DNA of 64,000 nt. Source: Aurantibacillus circumpalustris. Its GTDB lineage: Bacteria > Bacteroidota > Bacteroidia > B-17B0 > Aurantibacillaceae. The first letter of the stretch is position 1; every line of letters starts with the position of its first letter. Both the position numbers and the translations under genes were made by a program. Below, piece after piece: positions 23,886 through 29,810 of the stretch. Location: positions 1,302,001-1,366,000 of the forward strand of contig NZ_CP121197.1 in the NCBI RefSeq assembly GCF_029625215.1, read 5' to 3'. The notes under the pieces are model-generated. The model searched no databases, was not told where the DNA came from, and saw nothing but the letters and a program-made list of their open reading frames with translations.

Positions 23886-24242
23886 TTAATCTATTAAGTA
23901 ATAATCTTTGTAAAGCTCCTCAAACTGCTTTCCGGCATACTCCGCCAGTTCGCTTGATTTAAAGCAAAGGCGCGAGCCGACAGTCGAATTCGAGTAAACG
24001 AGACCGTAGTCGTTGTCCGAGAAACCGACACCCGGCGAACCACCATCGTCTCCCATTCTAAACCAAGGATAATATTTCCATTCATCCCAATTGTTCCAAT
24101 TAGGCTTCCAACCATCATTTAAAGCTTGCGCAATAATTTTTAGCTTCATATAAGCTAACTCATCTTTGCTTAATCCTTCAGGCGGAGTGAATCCTAATTT
24201 TAATGCTTTTAAAGCATCTTCAAACGTTTTGATCTTTTTCAT
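23886..24242 (-). CDS. DGR target protein 1 (variable protein, 118 aa)
   Basis: A 118-residue protein without signal peptide (MKKIKTFEDALKALKLGF). The N-terminal half is helical (DELAYMKLKIIAQALNDGW); then KYYPWF leads into the variable segment. The variable repeat spans residues about 68-93 (start GSPGVGFS, end VGSRLCF), followed by a fixed C-terminal helix (SSELAEYAGKQFEELYKDYY). The invariant GVGFS and GSRLCF frame about 13 diversified codons. I do not recognise the fold; it does not end in the usual C-type-lectin motif, since a helix follows the variable block. It lies 15 bp after target gene 2 and directly before the template repeat. Confidence 0.85.
   Translation of the reverse strand: MKKIKTFEDALKALKLGFTPPEGLSKDELAYMKLKIIAQALNDGWKPNWNNWDEWKYYPWFRMGDDGGSPGVGFSDNDYGLVYSNSTVGSRLCFKSSELAEYAGKQFEELYKDYYLID
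23964..24041 (-). repeat. DGR variable repeat 1 (VR1)
   Basis: Aligns without gaps to the TR over 78 bp with 11 differences. Ten fall on TR adenines (3 to G, 2 to C, 5 to T), and one is T to G at the first base of the variable block. Of the 59 non-adenine TR positions only one differs. Confidence 0.93.
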
Positions 24243-24257
24243 ACTGTGGTTTTGTTT

Positions 24258-24710
24258 TTAGTTAAATAAATCATTATAAATATCTTTGAACTGTTCCGCT
24301 GCGTATCTTGCTAACTCTTCCGATTTAAAGCAAAGGCGCGAGCCGACACCCGAATCCGCGTTATCGCCAACGCAGACGCCGCACGAGAAACCGACACCCG
24401 GCGAATACTTTAACCAAGGGTAATACTTAACCTGATTAGAGTTTGAAAAGTCAGGAAACCAACCCTCGTTTAATGCTTTTGCAATAATACCGACCTTTGC
24501 ATGAGCTTGTGCCGCTATCATATCTTTGTCCTGCCCATTGTAATCTAAAATAGTTTTAAGATCATTAGATGCCCCGGCAATTCTAAAAGCATCCGCAAAA
24601 TTTTTAACTCTGTCGGTAATTTTTAGGTTTACCTTTTTAACCTCTTCGATTTGCTCAGGGGTTAGTATGATTTCTACATCTTTCCCGTTGATGTTTATTT
24701 TTGTTGTCAT
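24258..24710 (-). CDS. DGR target protein 2 (variable protein, 150 aa)
   Basis: A 150-residue homologue of target 1 with a longer N-terminus (MTTKININGKDVEIILTPEQ). Shared elements are the helix 'AKVGIIAKALNEGWFPDF', KYYPWL, the variable block from SPGVGFS to VGSRLCF (about residues 102-127), and the C-terminal helix SEELARYAAEQFKDIYNDL. Its current variable block is Cys/Gly/Val-rich (SCGVCVGDNADSGVGSR), quite unlike target 1. It has no signal peptide or membrane segment and lies outside the tail operon, so how it would be displayed is unclear. It is the first gene of the cassette and carries the 25-bp leader repeat 10 bp before its ATG. Confidence 0.85.
   Translation of the reverse strand: MTTKININGKDVEIILTPEQIEEVKKVNLKITDRVKNFADAFRIAGASNDLKTILDYNGQDKDMIAAQAHAKVGIIAKALNEGWFPDFSNSNQVKYYPWLKYSPGVGFSCGVCVGDNADSGVGSRLCFKSEELARYAAEQFKDIYNDLFN
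24330..24405 (-). repeat. DGR variable repeat 2 (VR2)
   Basis: Aligns without gaps to the TR over 76 bp with 15 differences, all at TR adenines (12 to G, 3 to T). None of the non-adenine positions in this block differ. The last three changes (G, G, T in the 3' part) are shared with VR1 and may mark the fixed mutagenesis-homing end of VRs versus TR. Confidence 0.94.
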
Positions 24711-24720
24711 TTTATATTTT

Positions 24721-24745
24721 GTTCAGTTCCCTGTTCCCGGTTTTA
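24721..24745. repeat. 25-bp direct repeat flanking the DGR, right copy
   Basis: Core CTGTTCCCGGTTTTA; 24 of 25 positions equal to 22399-22423. It ends 10 bp upstream of the target 2 ATG. It may act as leader for the cassette or mark an old insertion border. Confidence 0.8.
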
Positions 24746-24750
24746 TTAAT

Positions 24751-24924
24751 TCATTTTTTGTTTTTCTTATAAGCTCCTATATACCCTGCCTTAACATGTC
24801 GCTCATGCGATAAATCTTTTTTAAGCCTTTCAATCTCCTTGTCCTTTTCAATCATAGCATGCGCATCTTTAATTTTCTGCATCATGTCAGGCGGAAACAA
24901 CGGTATTTGAAATTGATCGTTCAC
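24751..24924 (-). CDS. Small helical protein, 57 aa, GTG start
   Basis: A 57-residue frame starting with GTG at 24924 (VNDQFQIPLFPPDMMQKIKD), whose start overlaps the stop of the preceding gene as GTGA. That overlap supports translational coupling and decides the start. The protein is a charged helix (AMIEKDKEIERLKKDLSHER) ending in KKNKK. It is too short for most gene finders. Function unknown. Confidence 0.55.
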   Translation of the reverse strand: MNDQFQIPLFPPDMMQKIKDAHAMIEKDKEIERLKKDLSHERHVKAGYIGAYKKNKK

Positions 24925-25103
24925 GACTGTGGCACTCTGTTTTTTGCAATCTTTAAAGCAGTAATAAGCCTTTCAATATTCTCGCGCTCAATATGCAGTA
25001 CTTGCATATCCGTTTCAGATAAGCCCCAAACTTCAACAACATCCTTTTCGCGATCTTCAATTTCAATATCGTGGTAGCCCTTTTGTTTAATTATTTGTTT
25101 CAT
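24921..25103 (-). CDS. Small phage protein, 60 aa
   Basis: A 60-residue protein (MKQIIKQKGYHDIEIEDREK) with two halves: a short strand-rich N-terminus and a helix 'IERLITALKIAKNRVPQS'. It is coupled to the downstream 57-residue gene by a GTGA overlap and lies 26 bp after the HTH-like 79-residue gene. No family recognised. Confidence 0.5.
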   Translation of the reverse strand: MKQIIKQKGYHDIEIEDREKDVVEVWGLSETDMQVLHIERENIERLITALKIAKNRVPQS

Positions 25104-25129
25104 TGCTATGGTGTTTAAATGGTGTATTT

Positions 25130-25369
25130 TTAGTCGTTAAAAAGCTCTAGTTGGTTTTCGTTATCCTCATCCTCCGGCGCAAGCACTATTTTACTAATAG
25201 TCTCAGGCAAAAGATAAAATCGGCGCGCAAGTATGGCAAGAATAGCATCGCGCGAATACTTCTGTACTTTTACATCACGAGCTCCGTTTACCGATTCACC
25301 TTCTAATTTTGCGTAAGCCTCTTTAATTGCCTTGTTACGCGCAGCTTGCAATCTTTTATCTCTGCTCAT
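25130..25369 (-). CDS. Possible HTH protein, 79 aa (Mor/C position)
   Basis: A 79-residue protein (MSRDKRLQAARNKAIKEAYA) with a C-terminal segment SRDAILAILARRFYLLPETI that reads like a helix-turn-helix. An acidic tail (LAPEDEDNENQLELFND) follows. Mu-like phages encode a middle regulator (Mor) and late activator (C) between early and late genes, and this gene lies in that interval. Similarity to Mor itself is not visible. It overlaps the upstream gene by 4 bp. Confidence 0.4.
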   Translation of the reverse strand: MSRDKRLQAARNKAIKEAYAKLEGESVNGARDVKVQKYSRDAILAILARRFYLLPETISKIVLAPEDEDNENQLELFND

Positions 25370-25785
25370 CTTATCCAGCGTTTAGAGTTTAAATACGTAG
25401 TGGCGTAAGGCTTGGCTGTTTGGTTTAATTTAAGTATGCCGTTAAAAGCCTTAATAAAATCGTATGCCTCAACTTGGTCAAACTTGCTCATTCTATTCCA
25501 GCAAGCTTCAGCCTTTGTGCGTCCGCAGTTTTTCTCTTCGTAATCCTTCCAAAACATTTCGAAGGTTACAACACGCTGCACTTCAATAATCTTTAAACCG
25601 TGTTGTTTTGCCGATGCAATAAAATCAACCTCGTAAAAAAAGTTTTTAAACTCGCGGTCATGTGAGTGCAGTTGGTCAACCGCGTTGCCGCTTAAAACAT
25701 TAAAGCCCGTTAATATTCCGTGTTTGTTGTAACTTACTGTTACATCACTTTTAAATTTTTGGCTGTGGTACTGGTATGTTTTCAT
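25366..25785 (-). CDS. Hypothetical phage protein, possible replication-type C-terminus
   Basis: A 139-residue protein starting MKTYQYHSQKFKSDVTVSYN. The N-terminal half is beta-rich. The C-terminal 60 residues (FEMFWKDYEEKNCGRTKAEA, then SKFDQVEAYDF, ending ATTYLNSKRWIR) resemble the C-terminal helical part found in phage replication-organiser and primosome-related proteins, where 'P.TYLN..RW' is frequent. Its exact role is unknown. It overlaps the next gene by 4 bp and its start follows a CACATAAG repeat. Confidence 0.5.
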   Translation of the reverse strand: MKTYQYHSQKFKSDVTVSYNKHGILTGFNVLSGNAVDQLHSHDREFKNFFYEVDFIASAKQHGLKIIEVQRVVTFEMFWKDYEEKNCGRTKAEACWNRMSKFDQVEAYDFIKAFNGILKLNQTAKPYATTYLNSKRWIR

Positions 25786-25790
25786 TGTGG

Positions 25791-25823
25791 TATCTTATGT
25801 GTCCTTATGTTTCTTATGTGGTT
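25791..25823. repeat. CACATAAG repeat, copy 5
   Basis: TATCTTATGTGTCCTTATGT followed by TTCTTATGTGGTT, immediately after the stop of the 99-residue gene. The middle unit is more divergent than in copies 1-3, and no terminator follows. Confidence 0.75.
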
Positions 25824-26122
25824 CAAATCGTCCTATCAATCTCAGTAAAAATCTCCGTTACAAACGGGCATTCATTATTTATAAGCTTTAATTCATAAGC
25901 AATATGTAGTGCCAACGCTTCTTGTTTATTCATGCTTATTTTTTTAACCTTATTGTGATTACTGTTACCAAACAGCCAAAGCCTCCTCATGAAACTCTGA
26001 AGGTTCATTGCTAAAAGATATTGAAGCGGTGAACCTCCGCCTGTTAATGTGTTTTTATACCCTTCAGCTATCGCTAAAGCACTTGAACGGCTTTGTTTAA
26101 AACTATATTTATCTCTTAGCAT
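25823..26122 (-). CDS. Hypothetical phage protein, 99 aa
   Basis: A 99-residue basic protein (MLRDKYSFKQSRSSALAIAE) whose start overlaps the gp16-like stop by 14 bp. The C-terminal third (MNKQEALALHIAYELKLINN) is a helix. An internal ATG there could be an alternative start giving 36 residues. No recognised family. Confidence 0.4.
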   Translation of the reverse strand: MLRDKYSFKQSRSSALAIAEGYKNTLTGGGSPLQYLLAMNLQSFMRRLWLFGNSNHNKVKKISMNKQEALALHIAYELKLINNECPFVTEIFTEIDRTI

Positions 26123-26549
26123 AATAGGCCTTTAAAACTTTTTCAAACTGTGTGACTAATTCAGGTAACTCATCCACTTTGTAAAAATTAAGCTTACAAT
26201 GCTTATGGCCGCGCTTCTCACAAAAATCATTCACGCGGTTCATGTCAATTTTACCACTTGGTAACTTCCAACCCATCTCATGGCAAATACTTAAAACCTT
26301 TTTGCGCATTCTGTTCTCGGGGCTATTTTCCCAAACTGGTTTTGGTACCTCTACCACCTTAACCATTTGCTTAATCACTACGTTTAAATGATTTATTAAA
26401 GCTTGGCACTCTTCGGGCTTCATTGCGCTGCTGCGCGTTTCTCTGCCGTTGGTAAATTGCATAACCAAATCCTCCTTAACATCGCTTGGTATATTAAGCT
26501 TGCCGAGTTGGTAGTGCAAAATTTTATTTTGGCTCAATGTTCTAATCAT
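26109..26549 (-). CDS. Mu gp16 / GemA-like regulatory protein
   Basis: A 146-residue protein (MIRTLSQNKILHYQLGKLNI). The pattern matches the gp16 (DUF1018) family: an N-terminal helical segment with 'TNGRETRSSAMKPEECQALI', then ENRMRKKVLSICHEMGWKLP, then 'VNDFCEKRGHKHCKLNFYKV' and 'ELPELVTQFEKVLKAY', where the conserved Gly-Trp and 'L..L.......'-helix are typical. In Mu this gene lies in the semi-essential early region and affects host gene expression and DNA topology. Position between Gam and DGR agrees. Confidence 0.75.
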   Translation of the reverse strand: MIRTLSQNKILHYQLGKLNIPSDVKEDLVMQFTNGRETRSSAMKPEECQALINHLNVVIKQMVKVVEVPKPVWENSPENRMRKKVLSICHEMGWKLPSGKIDMNRVNDFCEKRGHKHCKLNFYKVDELPELVTQFEKVLKAYYAKR

Positions 26550-26929
26550 AACTTAAAAAGTAACTTGGTAAACAAATACGAGTAACTCACTTGCAGCACT
26601 TCCATTGTATCAACAGAGTACATTGGCATACCTAATATTTTAGCAATCAAAACCTCGGTTAACGCGCCTTTGCTTTTTGTCCAATCGTCCAGTACATAAA
26701 TTTTATTACTACACACCAAAGCCTTAATACACTCGCGCATGTACGAGTGCCATTGTTTGTCGTGATCATCAGGTAAATCATGCGGATTAAACACGTGCAC
26801 AAAAAAATCTCTATACTGCAAGCGATCAAGTATAAGTCTTTCCGCTGCTCTAAACTTTGGTTTGTTTAAATCTTTCAGCCCGGTAATCTTGCCGGATAAG
26901 TAAACGAGTAATGTTCTTTTATGTGTCAT
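26546..26929 (-). CDS. DUF4406 protein (nucleoside deoxyribosyltransferase-like)
   Basis: A 127-residue protein with the DUF4406 signature: LVYLSGKITGLKDLNKPKFR at the N-terminus, VHVFNPHDLPDDH in the middle, MRECIKALVCSNKIYVLDDW, and SKGALTEVLIAKILGMPMY. This Rossmann-like family is related to nucleoside 2-deoxyribosyltransferases and is common in phages of Bacteroidota. It may salvage or alter nucleotides. It overlaps gp16-like by 4 bp. Confidence 0.8.
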   Translation of the reverse strand: MTHKRTLLVYLSGKITGLKDLNKPKFRAAERLILDRLQYRDFFVHVFNPHDLPDDHDKQWHSYMRECIKALVCSNKIYVLDDWTKSKGALTEVLIAKILGMPMYSVDTMEVLQVSYSYLFTKLLFKL

Positions 26930-26963
26930 TTAATTAGGGTTTAATGAGTGTTTTTATAGCGTT

Positions 26964-27380
26964 TTAACCGTGTTTAATCAAACGGTCTTTTCGTGCAATT
27001 GATGCGGTTTTGTAATTTAATCGTTTGGTAATATCAAACTTTGCCTCGCGCCTTTTAGCCGCTGTTATTTGCGCTGCAAACGAGTGTATTATTTTGCCTT
27101 GGTGTCTAACATACAGTTGTACATAAAACTCGCGATAGCGGCCAATCCATTTACCGCCAATCGCTTCAGAACCTGTGGTAAACGATAAGTGTTTTTTTAA
27201 TTGATGCCTTGCAGCCCTGCGGCTTGTTGCGGTAATTTCACACGGAAATTGCAACACCATTTTTTTGTCAACAAACACCATTGTGTGTATCACATACACA
27301 TGCTTTTTTGGTGGTGATAATATTCCTTTACTAACAAGGAAAACAATAAATTTTCTAAAGAGTATAAATACCAATGCCAT
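26964..27380 (-). CDS. Hypothetical phage protein with N-terminal hydrophobic segment
   Basis: Started at ATG 27380 (MALVFILFRKFIVFLVSKGI), 138 residues; a TTG three codons upstream also exists. Residues 2-20 are hydrophobic. The remainder is very basic and has two similar halves (ATSRRAARHQLKKHLSFTTG and TAAKRREAKFDITKRLNYKT), suggesting an internal duplication. Function not recognised. It lies directly after a tiny membrane protein gene. Confidence 0.45.
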   Translation of the reverse strand: MALVFILFRKFIVFLVSKGILSPPKKHVYVIHTMVFVDKKMVLQFPCEITATSRRAARHQLKKHLSFTTGSEAIGGKWIGRYREFYVQLYVRHQGKIIHSFAAQITAAKRREAKFDITKRLNYKTASIARKDRLIKHG

Positions 27381-27381
27381 A

Positions 27382-27492
27382 TTAATCAATTTTAAAACCA
27401 GTTAATTCAATCAGAGCAGCGCACCCAAACAGAATAATAGCACCAAGCTGTAGTACGTCTAACAATTCCATTTGGGCGTCGAAGCTCATCAT
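27382..27492 (-). CDS. Tiny membrane protein, 36 aa
   Basis: Two tandem ATG codons (MMSFDAQMELLDVL) start a 36-residue frame one base after the Gam stop. It has a single hydrophobic helix (LQLGAIILFGCAALIELTG) and ends one base before the ATG of the next gene. Tight packing between two real genes and an exact fit in the gap support it. No family recognised. Confidence 0.5.
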   Translation of the reverse strand: MMSFDAQMELLDVLQLGAIILFGCAALIELTGFKID

Positions 27493-27493
27493 A

Positions 27494-28009
27494 CTATTCC
27501 GCTTCTTTTTTTAGTTCAACATAAAACGTCTCGTCCTGCACAACTTCAATGCCGCACTTTTCAAAATGCTTGCTTACATTCTCGTCGTCACGGTCAGCAA
27601 GTAACTTGTCTTTTGCTGGCTCGTCAACAGTTCGCACATACTCAGGTAATTTTATTTTTAATAACTCAACAACCGACCCCCATGTAAAACGTTTTAATGT
27701 TTTTAGTTTTGGCGTTCCGGTTCTAAAGCCAATCGCTCCGTGAGTCATTAAAATGCTTTTCTTTTTATCAAAAAGTTGCGTGTTGCTTTCCGCAAAAAAA
27801 TGCAAGAGGTTAAGCTTCTCTTCTTTCACTTCGGTTAACTCGTTTATTTGATCAGTAAACTTGTTACGTATAGCCGTCATTTGCTCGTCCATAGTAGCAT
27901 TAATCTTTGCAAGCTTCGCATCCGCTGTTGCATACTCGGCCATAACGGTTTCGGCCTCGTTGATAGTTTTTACCGACATCACTGGTTTTTTTTCTCTTGT
28001 TTTACTCAT
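27494..28009 (-). CDS. gam: Gam host-nuclease inhibitor (DNA end-binding)
   Basis: A 171-residue protein of the Mu Gam family, which binds linear DNA ends as a Ku-like dimer and blocks exonucleases. It has a long N-terminal coiled helix (NEAETVMAEYATADAKLAKI, then NKFTDQINELTEVKEEKL) followed by the core 'GAIGFRTGTPKLKTL' and 'FTWGSVVELLKIKLPEYVR'. The 'G.igFR.g.p.l' motif is the clearest signature. It lies in the early region as in Mu. Confidence 0.85.
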   Translation of the reverse strand: MSKTREKKPVMSVKTINEAETVMAEYATADAKLAKINATMDEQMTAIRNKFTDQINELTEVKEEKLNLLHFFAESNTQLFDKKKSILMTHGAIGFRTGTPKLKTLKRFTWGSVVELLKIKLPEYVRTVDEPAKDKLLADRDDENVSKHFEKCGIEVVQDETFYVELKKEAE

Positions 28010-28025
28010 GTTATTTATTTTTGGT

Positions 28026-28334
28026 TTAATGGTTTAGTTTTATTGTGTTTTTTATCTTTTGAATAATTAGTATTTGAGTTGCATCTTTTGGCACAGGCAG
28101 CGTTCTCAGCATCACCATCAACTCTTTACAGGTAGCTGATTCAATCTCGTCAAGCGTTGGAAACGTTACAAGATCAAGTGACTTTAAACGCGCCTCTTCG
28201 GTTTCGTAATCTCTAATGTCCTGCGCAATTACACTTGCGTAAGGGTTTGTATGGTGCTCGCTTAACCAGTTTTTTAATTCTGCTTTTTTTTCGCACACTA
28301 ATTTTTGCGCCTCAGCTATTTGTGTCTTTGTCAT
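28026..28334 (-). CDS. Hypothetical early phage protein, 102 aa
   Basis: A 102-residue helical, charged protein (MTKTQIAEAQKLVCEKKAEL). It overlaps the DnaA-like gene by 4 bp and precedes gam by 16 bp. The N-terminal half is probably coiled coil. No motif recognised. Confidence 0.5.
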   Translation of the reverse strand: MTKTQIAEAQKLVCEKKAELKNWLSEHHTNPYASVIAQDIRDYETEEARLKSLDLVTFPTLDEIESATCKELMVMLRTLPVPKDATQILIIQKIKNTIKLNH

Positions 28335-28675
28335 AGTTGCGGCACGTTGTTGTAAACTTCACTTGGCGATGTATTAAAAACACGGTTTCTAACTCGGTTT
28401 AAAGCATTCGCAAAACGCTTATCGGTTTTACTTACGTTTTCAGCAGCCCTACACGAAAAAAGTGTTGTTGGGTGATCTCTGTTAATAAACGCGCCAACCT
28501 CTTTAAGCGAGTATGTTGTTTCTTGGTGCGATCTCATTACGTTGCAAAATATTTTACGTGCATCCGCAATGGGTCTTTGTCTTCCTTTACTAACAATATC
28601 TCTTACGCTTGTATTGGTTTCTTGCGCAACAATTTCAAGCACTTTTTGCATTGTTTCTTTTCTGCTATTTTCCAT
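28331..28675 (-). CDS. Stand-alone DnaA domain IV-like DNA-binding protein
   Basis: A 114-residue protein built like the C-terminal domain of DnaA. It has an initial helix (VLEIVAQETNTSVRDIVSKG), RQRPIADARKIFCNVMRSH matching the basic loop and 'R..r.i..aR.ia.yl', and AFINRDHPTTLFSCRAAENV matching the DnaA signature 'gr.HsTvl.a'. It lacks the AAA+ part. It could bind DnaA-box-like sites in phage or host. In a Mu-like phage, which recruits PriA-dependent host replication, such a protein is unexpected. It overlaps neighbours on both sides by 4 and 11 bp. Confidence 0.75.
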   Translation of the reverse strand: MENSRKETMQKVLEIVAQETNTSVRDIVSKGRQRPIADARKIFCNVMRSHQETTYSLKEVGAFINRDHPTTLFSCRAAENVSKTDKRFANALNRVRNRVFNTSPSEVYNNVPQL

Positions 28676-29105
28676 GAATAAGGGTTTTTAAACGTTCAAC
28701 TTCTAATTTTGTAAAGGCTTTAAGCGCGCTAGATACTTCGTTAATCACAAAGCGATTTGGTATAATGTGTAATCGGTTTACATTGTGTGTATCGTTATAC
28801 AATTCAAGAGCAACCTGTAAACACTCGTTTTCAAATGGTAGCTCGTGTCTTTTAAAATCAACTAAATTGATATAAGCCTCATCTCTTAAACTCCATTGGT
28901 TTCTCCACCATGCCCAAAACAATTTGCAGCCGCCAATAACACTAACAATCTGCTCGTCGTTAAGGCTCATGTTGTTTCGTATCCATTCCAGTCCGTGCTC
29001 AAAAACCATTCCGTGGTAAATGGTATCATCGCCTTTTAAGGCTTTAAGTATCAACTCTCTATTGTGTTGTACTTTTAATTCGTGTATTTTGTTTTCTAAT
29101 TTCAT
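28665..29105 (-). CDS. Hypothetical early phage protein, 146 aa
   Basis: A 146-residue protein (MKLENKIHELKVQHNRELIL). Helical and rich in Trp/His (NNMSLNDEQIVSVIGGCKLF, then FWAWWRNQW), with C-terminal EVSSALKAFTKLEVERL. It overlaps the DnaA-like gene by 11 bp. There is an 83-bp spacer upstream that may hold a promoter. No family recognised. Confidence 0.5.
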   Translation of the reverse strand: MKLENKIHELKVQHNRELILKALKGDDTIYHGMVFEHGLEWIRNNMSLNDEQIVSVIGGCKLFWAWWRNQWSLRDEAYINLVDFKRHELPFENECLQVALELYNDTHNVNRLHIIPNRFVINEVSSALKAFTKLEVERLKTLIHGK

Positions 29106-29188
29106 ACTGTGGTGAAGTATTTTTAATGTTGTGTAAACCTGTCTTTATTCTGTTTTTAAGTGCTGTATGTTGGTTAATTCCTACTTGT

Positions 29189-29806
29189 TTAAAATTCTGA
29201 TCCGTGATACTTGTCTGCTCCCTCTTGCCAAACAATGTATGGCTCTGTGCCGCCGTATCTGCTTGTTGGAAAAGCTTTAAATCCAACAACTCTAATTTTT
29301 ATCATCGCATCCCGGCGTATTCTTTTCGCCACTTTTCCATCGGGCAATTTTCCATCTTCGTGGCTCACGTAAATCCAAAGAACGTTTGGTAATGTTTCCT
29401 TCAGGTGTTTGTATTGGCTAAAGGTCATTTCCGAGTACTGCACCGTGTCAATTATTACAATCTTTGGTGCTTTCTTTTTTTTAAGCCGCTCCTCTAATTC
29501 GTTCATCGGCTCGTTATCCAACAGCATTACGCGCCGTCTCACATCTTCCATTCCTACGCGCTTAAACGCTTTTTTCATACTCTCGCTATCTCCCTCTTCC
29601 ATGCTGTTGTATAGCACTTTTCCAAATTGCGAGAGGTATTTTGCAAGCTTCAAAACGTAGGTTGTTTTTCCGTTGCTGCTATCTCCCCAAATCAACCAAG
29701 TTTTAAAAGGCTCCGGTTGGCCGAGGTGTTTTTCCCACTCTCCTTCAAAAGCTAAAAGCTTTCGTTTCTTTGCGTATAGTTCGCTTACACTTAATGCTCT
29801 CGCCAT
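29189..29806 (-). CDS. P-loop ATPase (RecA-like, AAA_24-like)
   Basis: A 205-residue NTPase with Walker A in LIWGDSSNGKTTYVLKLAKY (about residues 39-58) and Walker B in KIVIIDTVQYSEMTF (about 115-129). The basic segment KVAKRIRRDAMIKIRVVGFK follows. This composition resembles phage ATPases of the AAA_24 or Sak4-like group, which assist recombination or replication. It lies 4 bp after the MuB-like gene, so both would be co-translated. Role inferred. Confidence 0.7.
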   Translation of the reverse strand: MARALSVSELYAKKRKLLAFEGEWEKHLGQPEPFKTWLIWGDSSNGKTTYVLKLAKYLSQFGKVLYNSMEEGDSESMKKAFKRVGMEDVRRRVMLLDNEPMNELEERLKKKKAPKIVIIDTVQYSEMTFSQYKHLKETLPNVLWIYVSHEDGKLPDGKVAKRIRRDAMIKIRVVGFKAFPTSRYGGTEPYIVWQEGADKYHGSEF

Positions 29807-29810
29807 ACGT

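Noticed and set aside
29059-29289. Leftward 76-codon frame overlapping the P-loop ATPase end
   Set aside because: It mostly overlaps the 3' end of the ATPase gene in another frame and runs through the spacer; the residues look like random translation.
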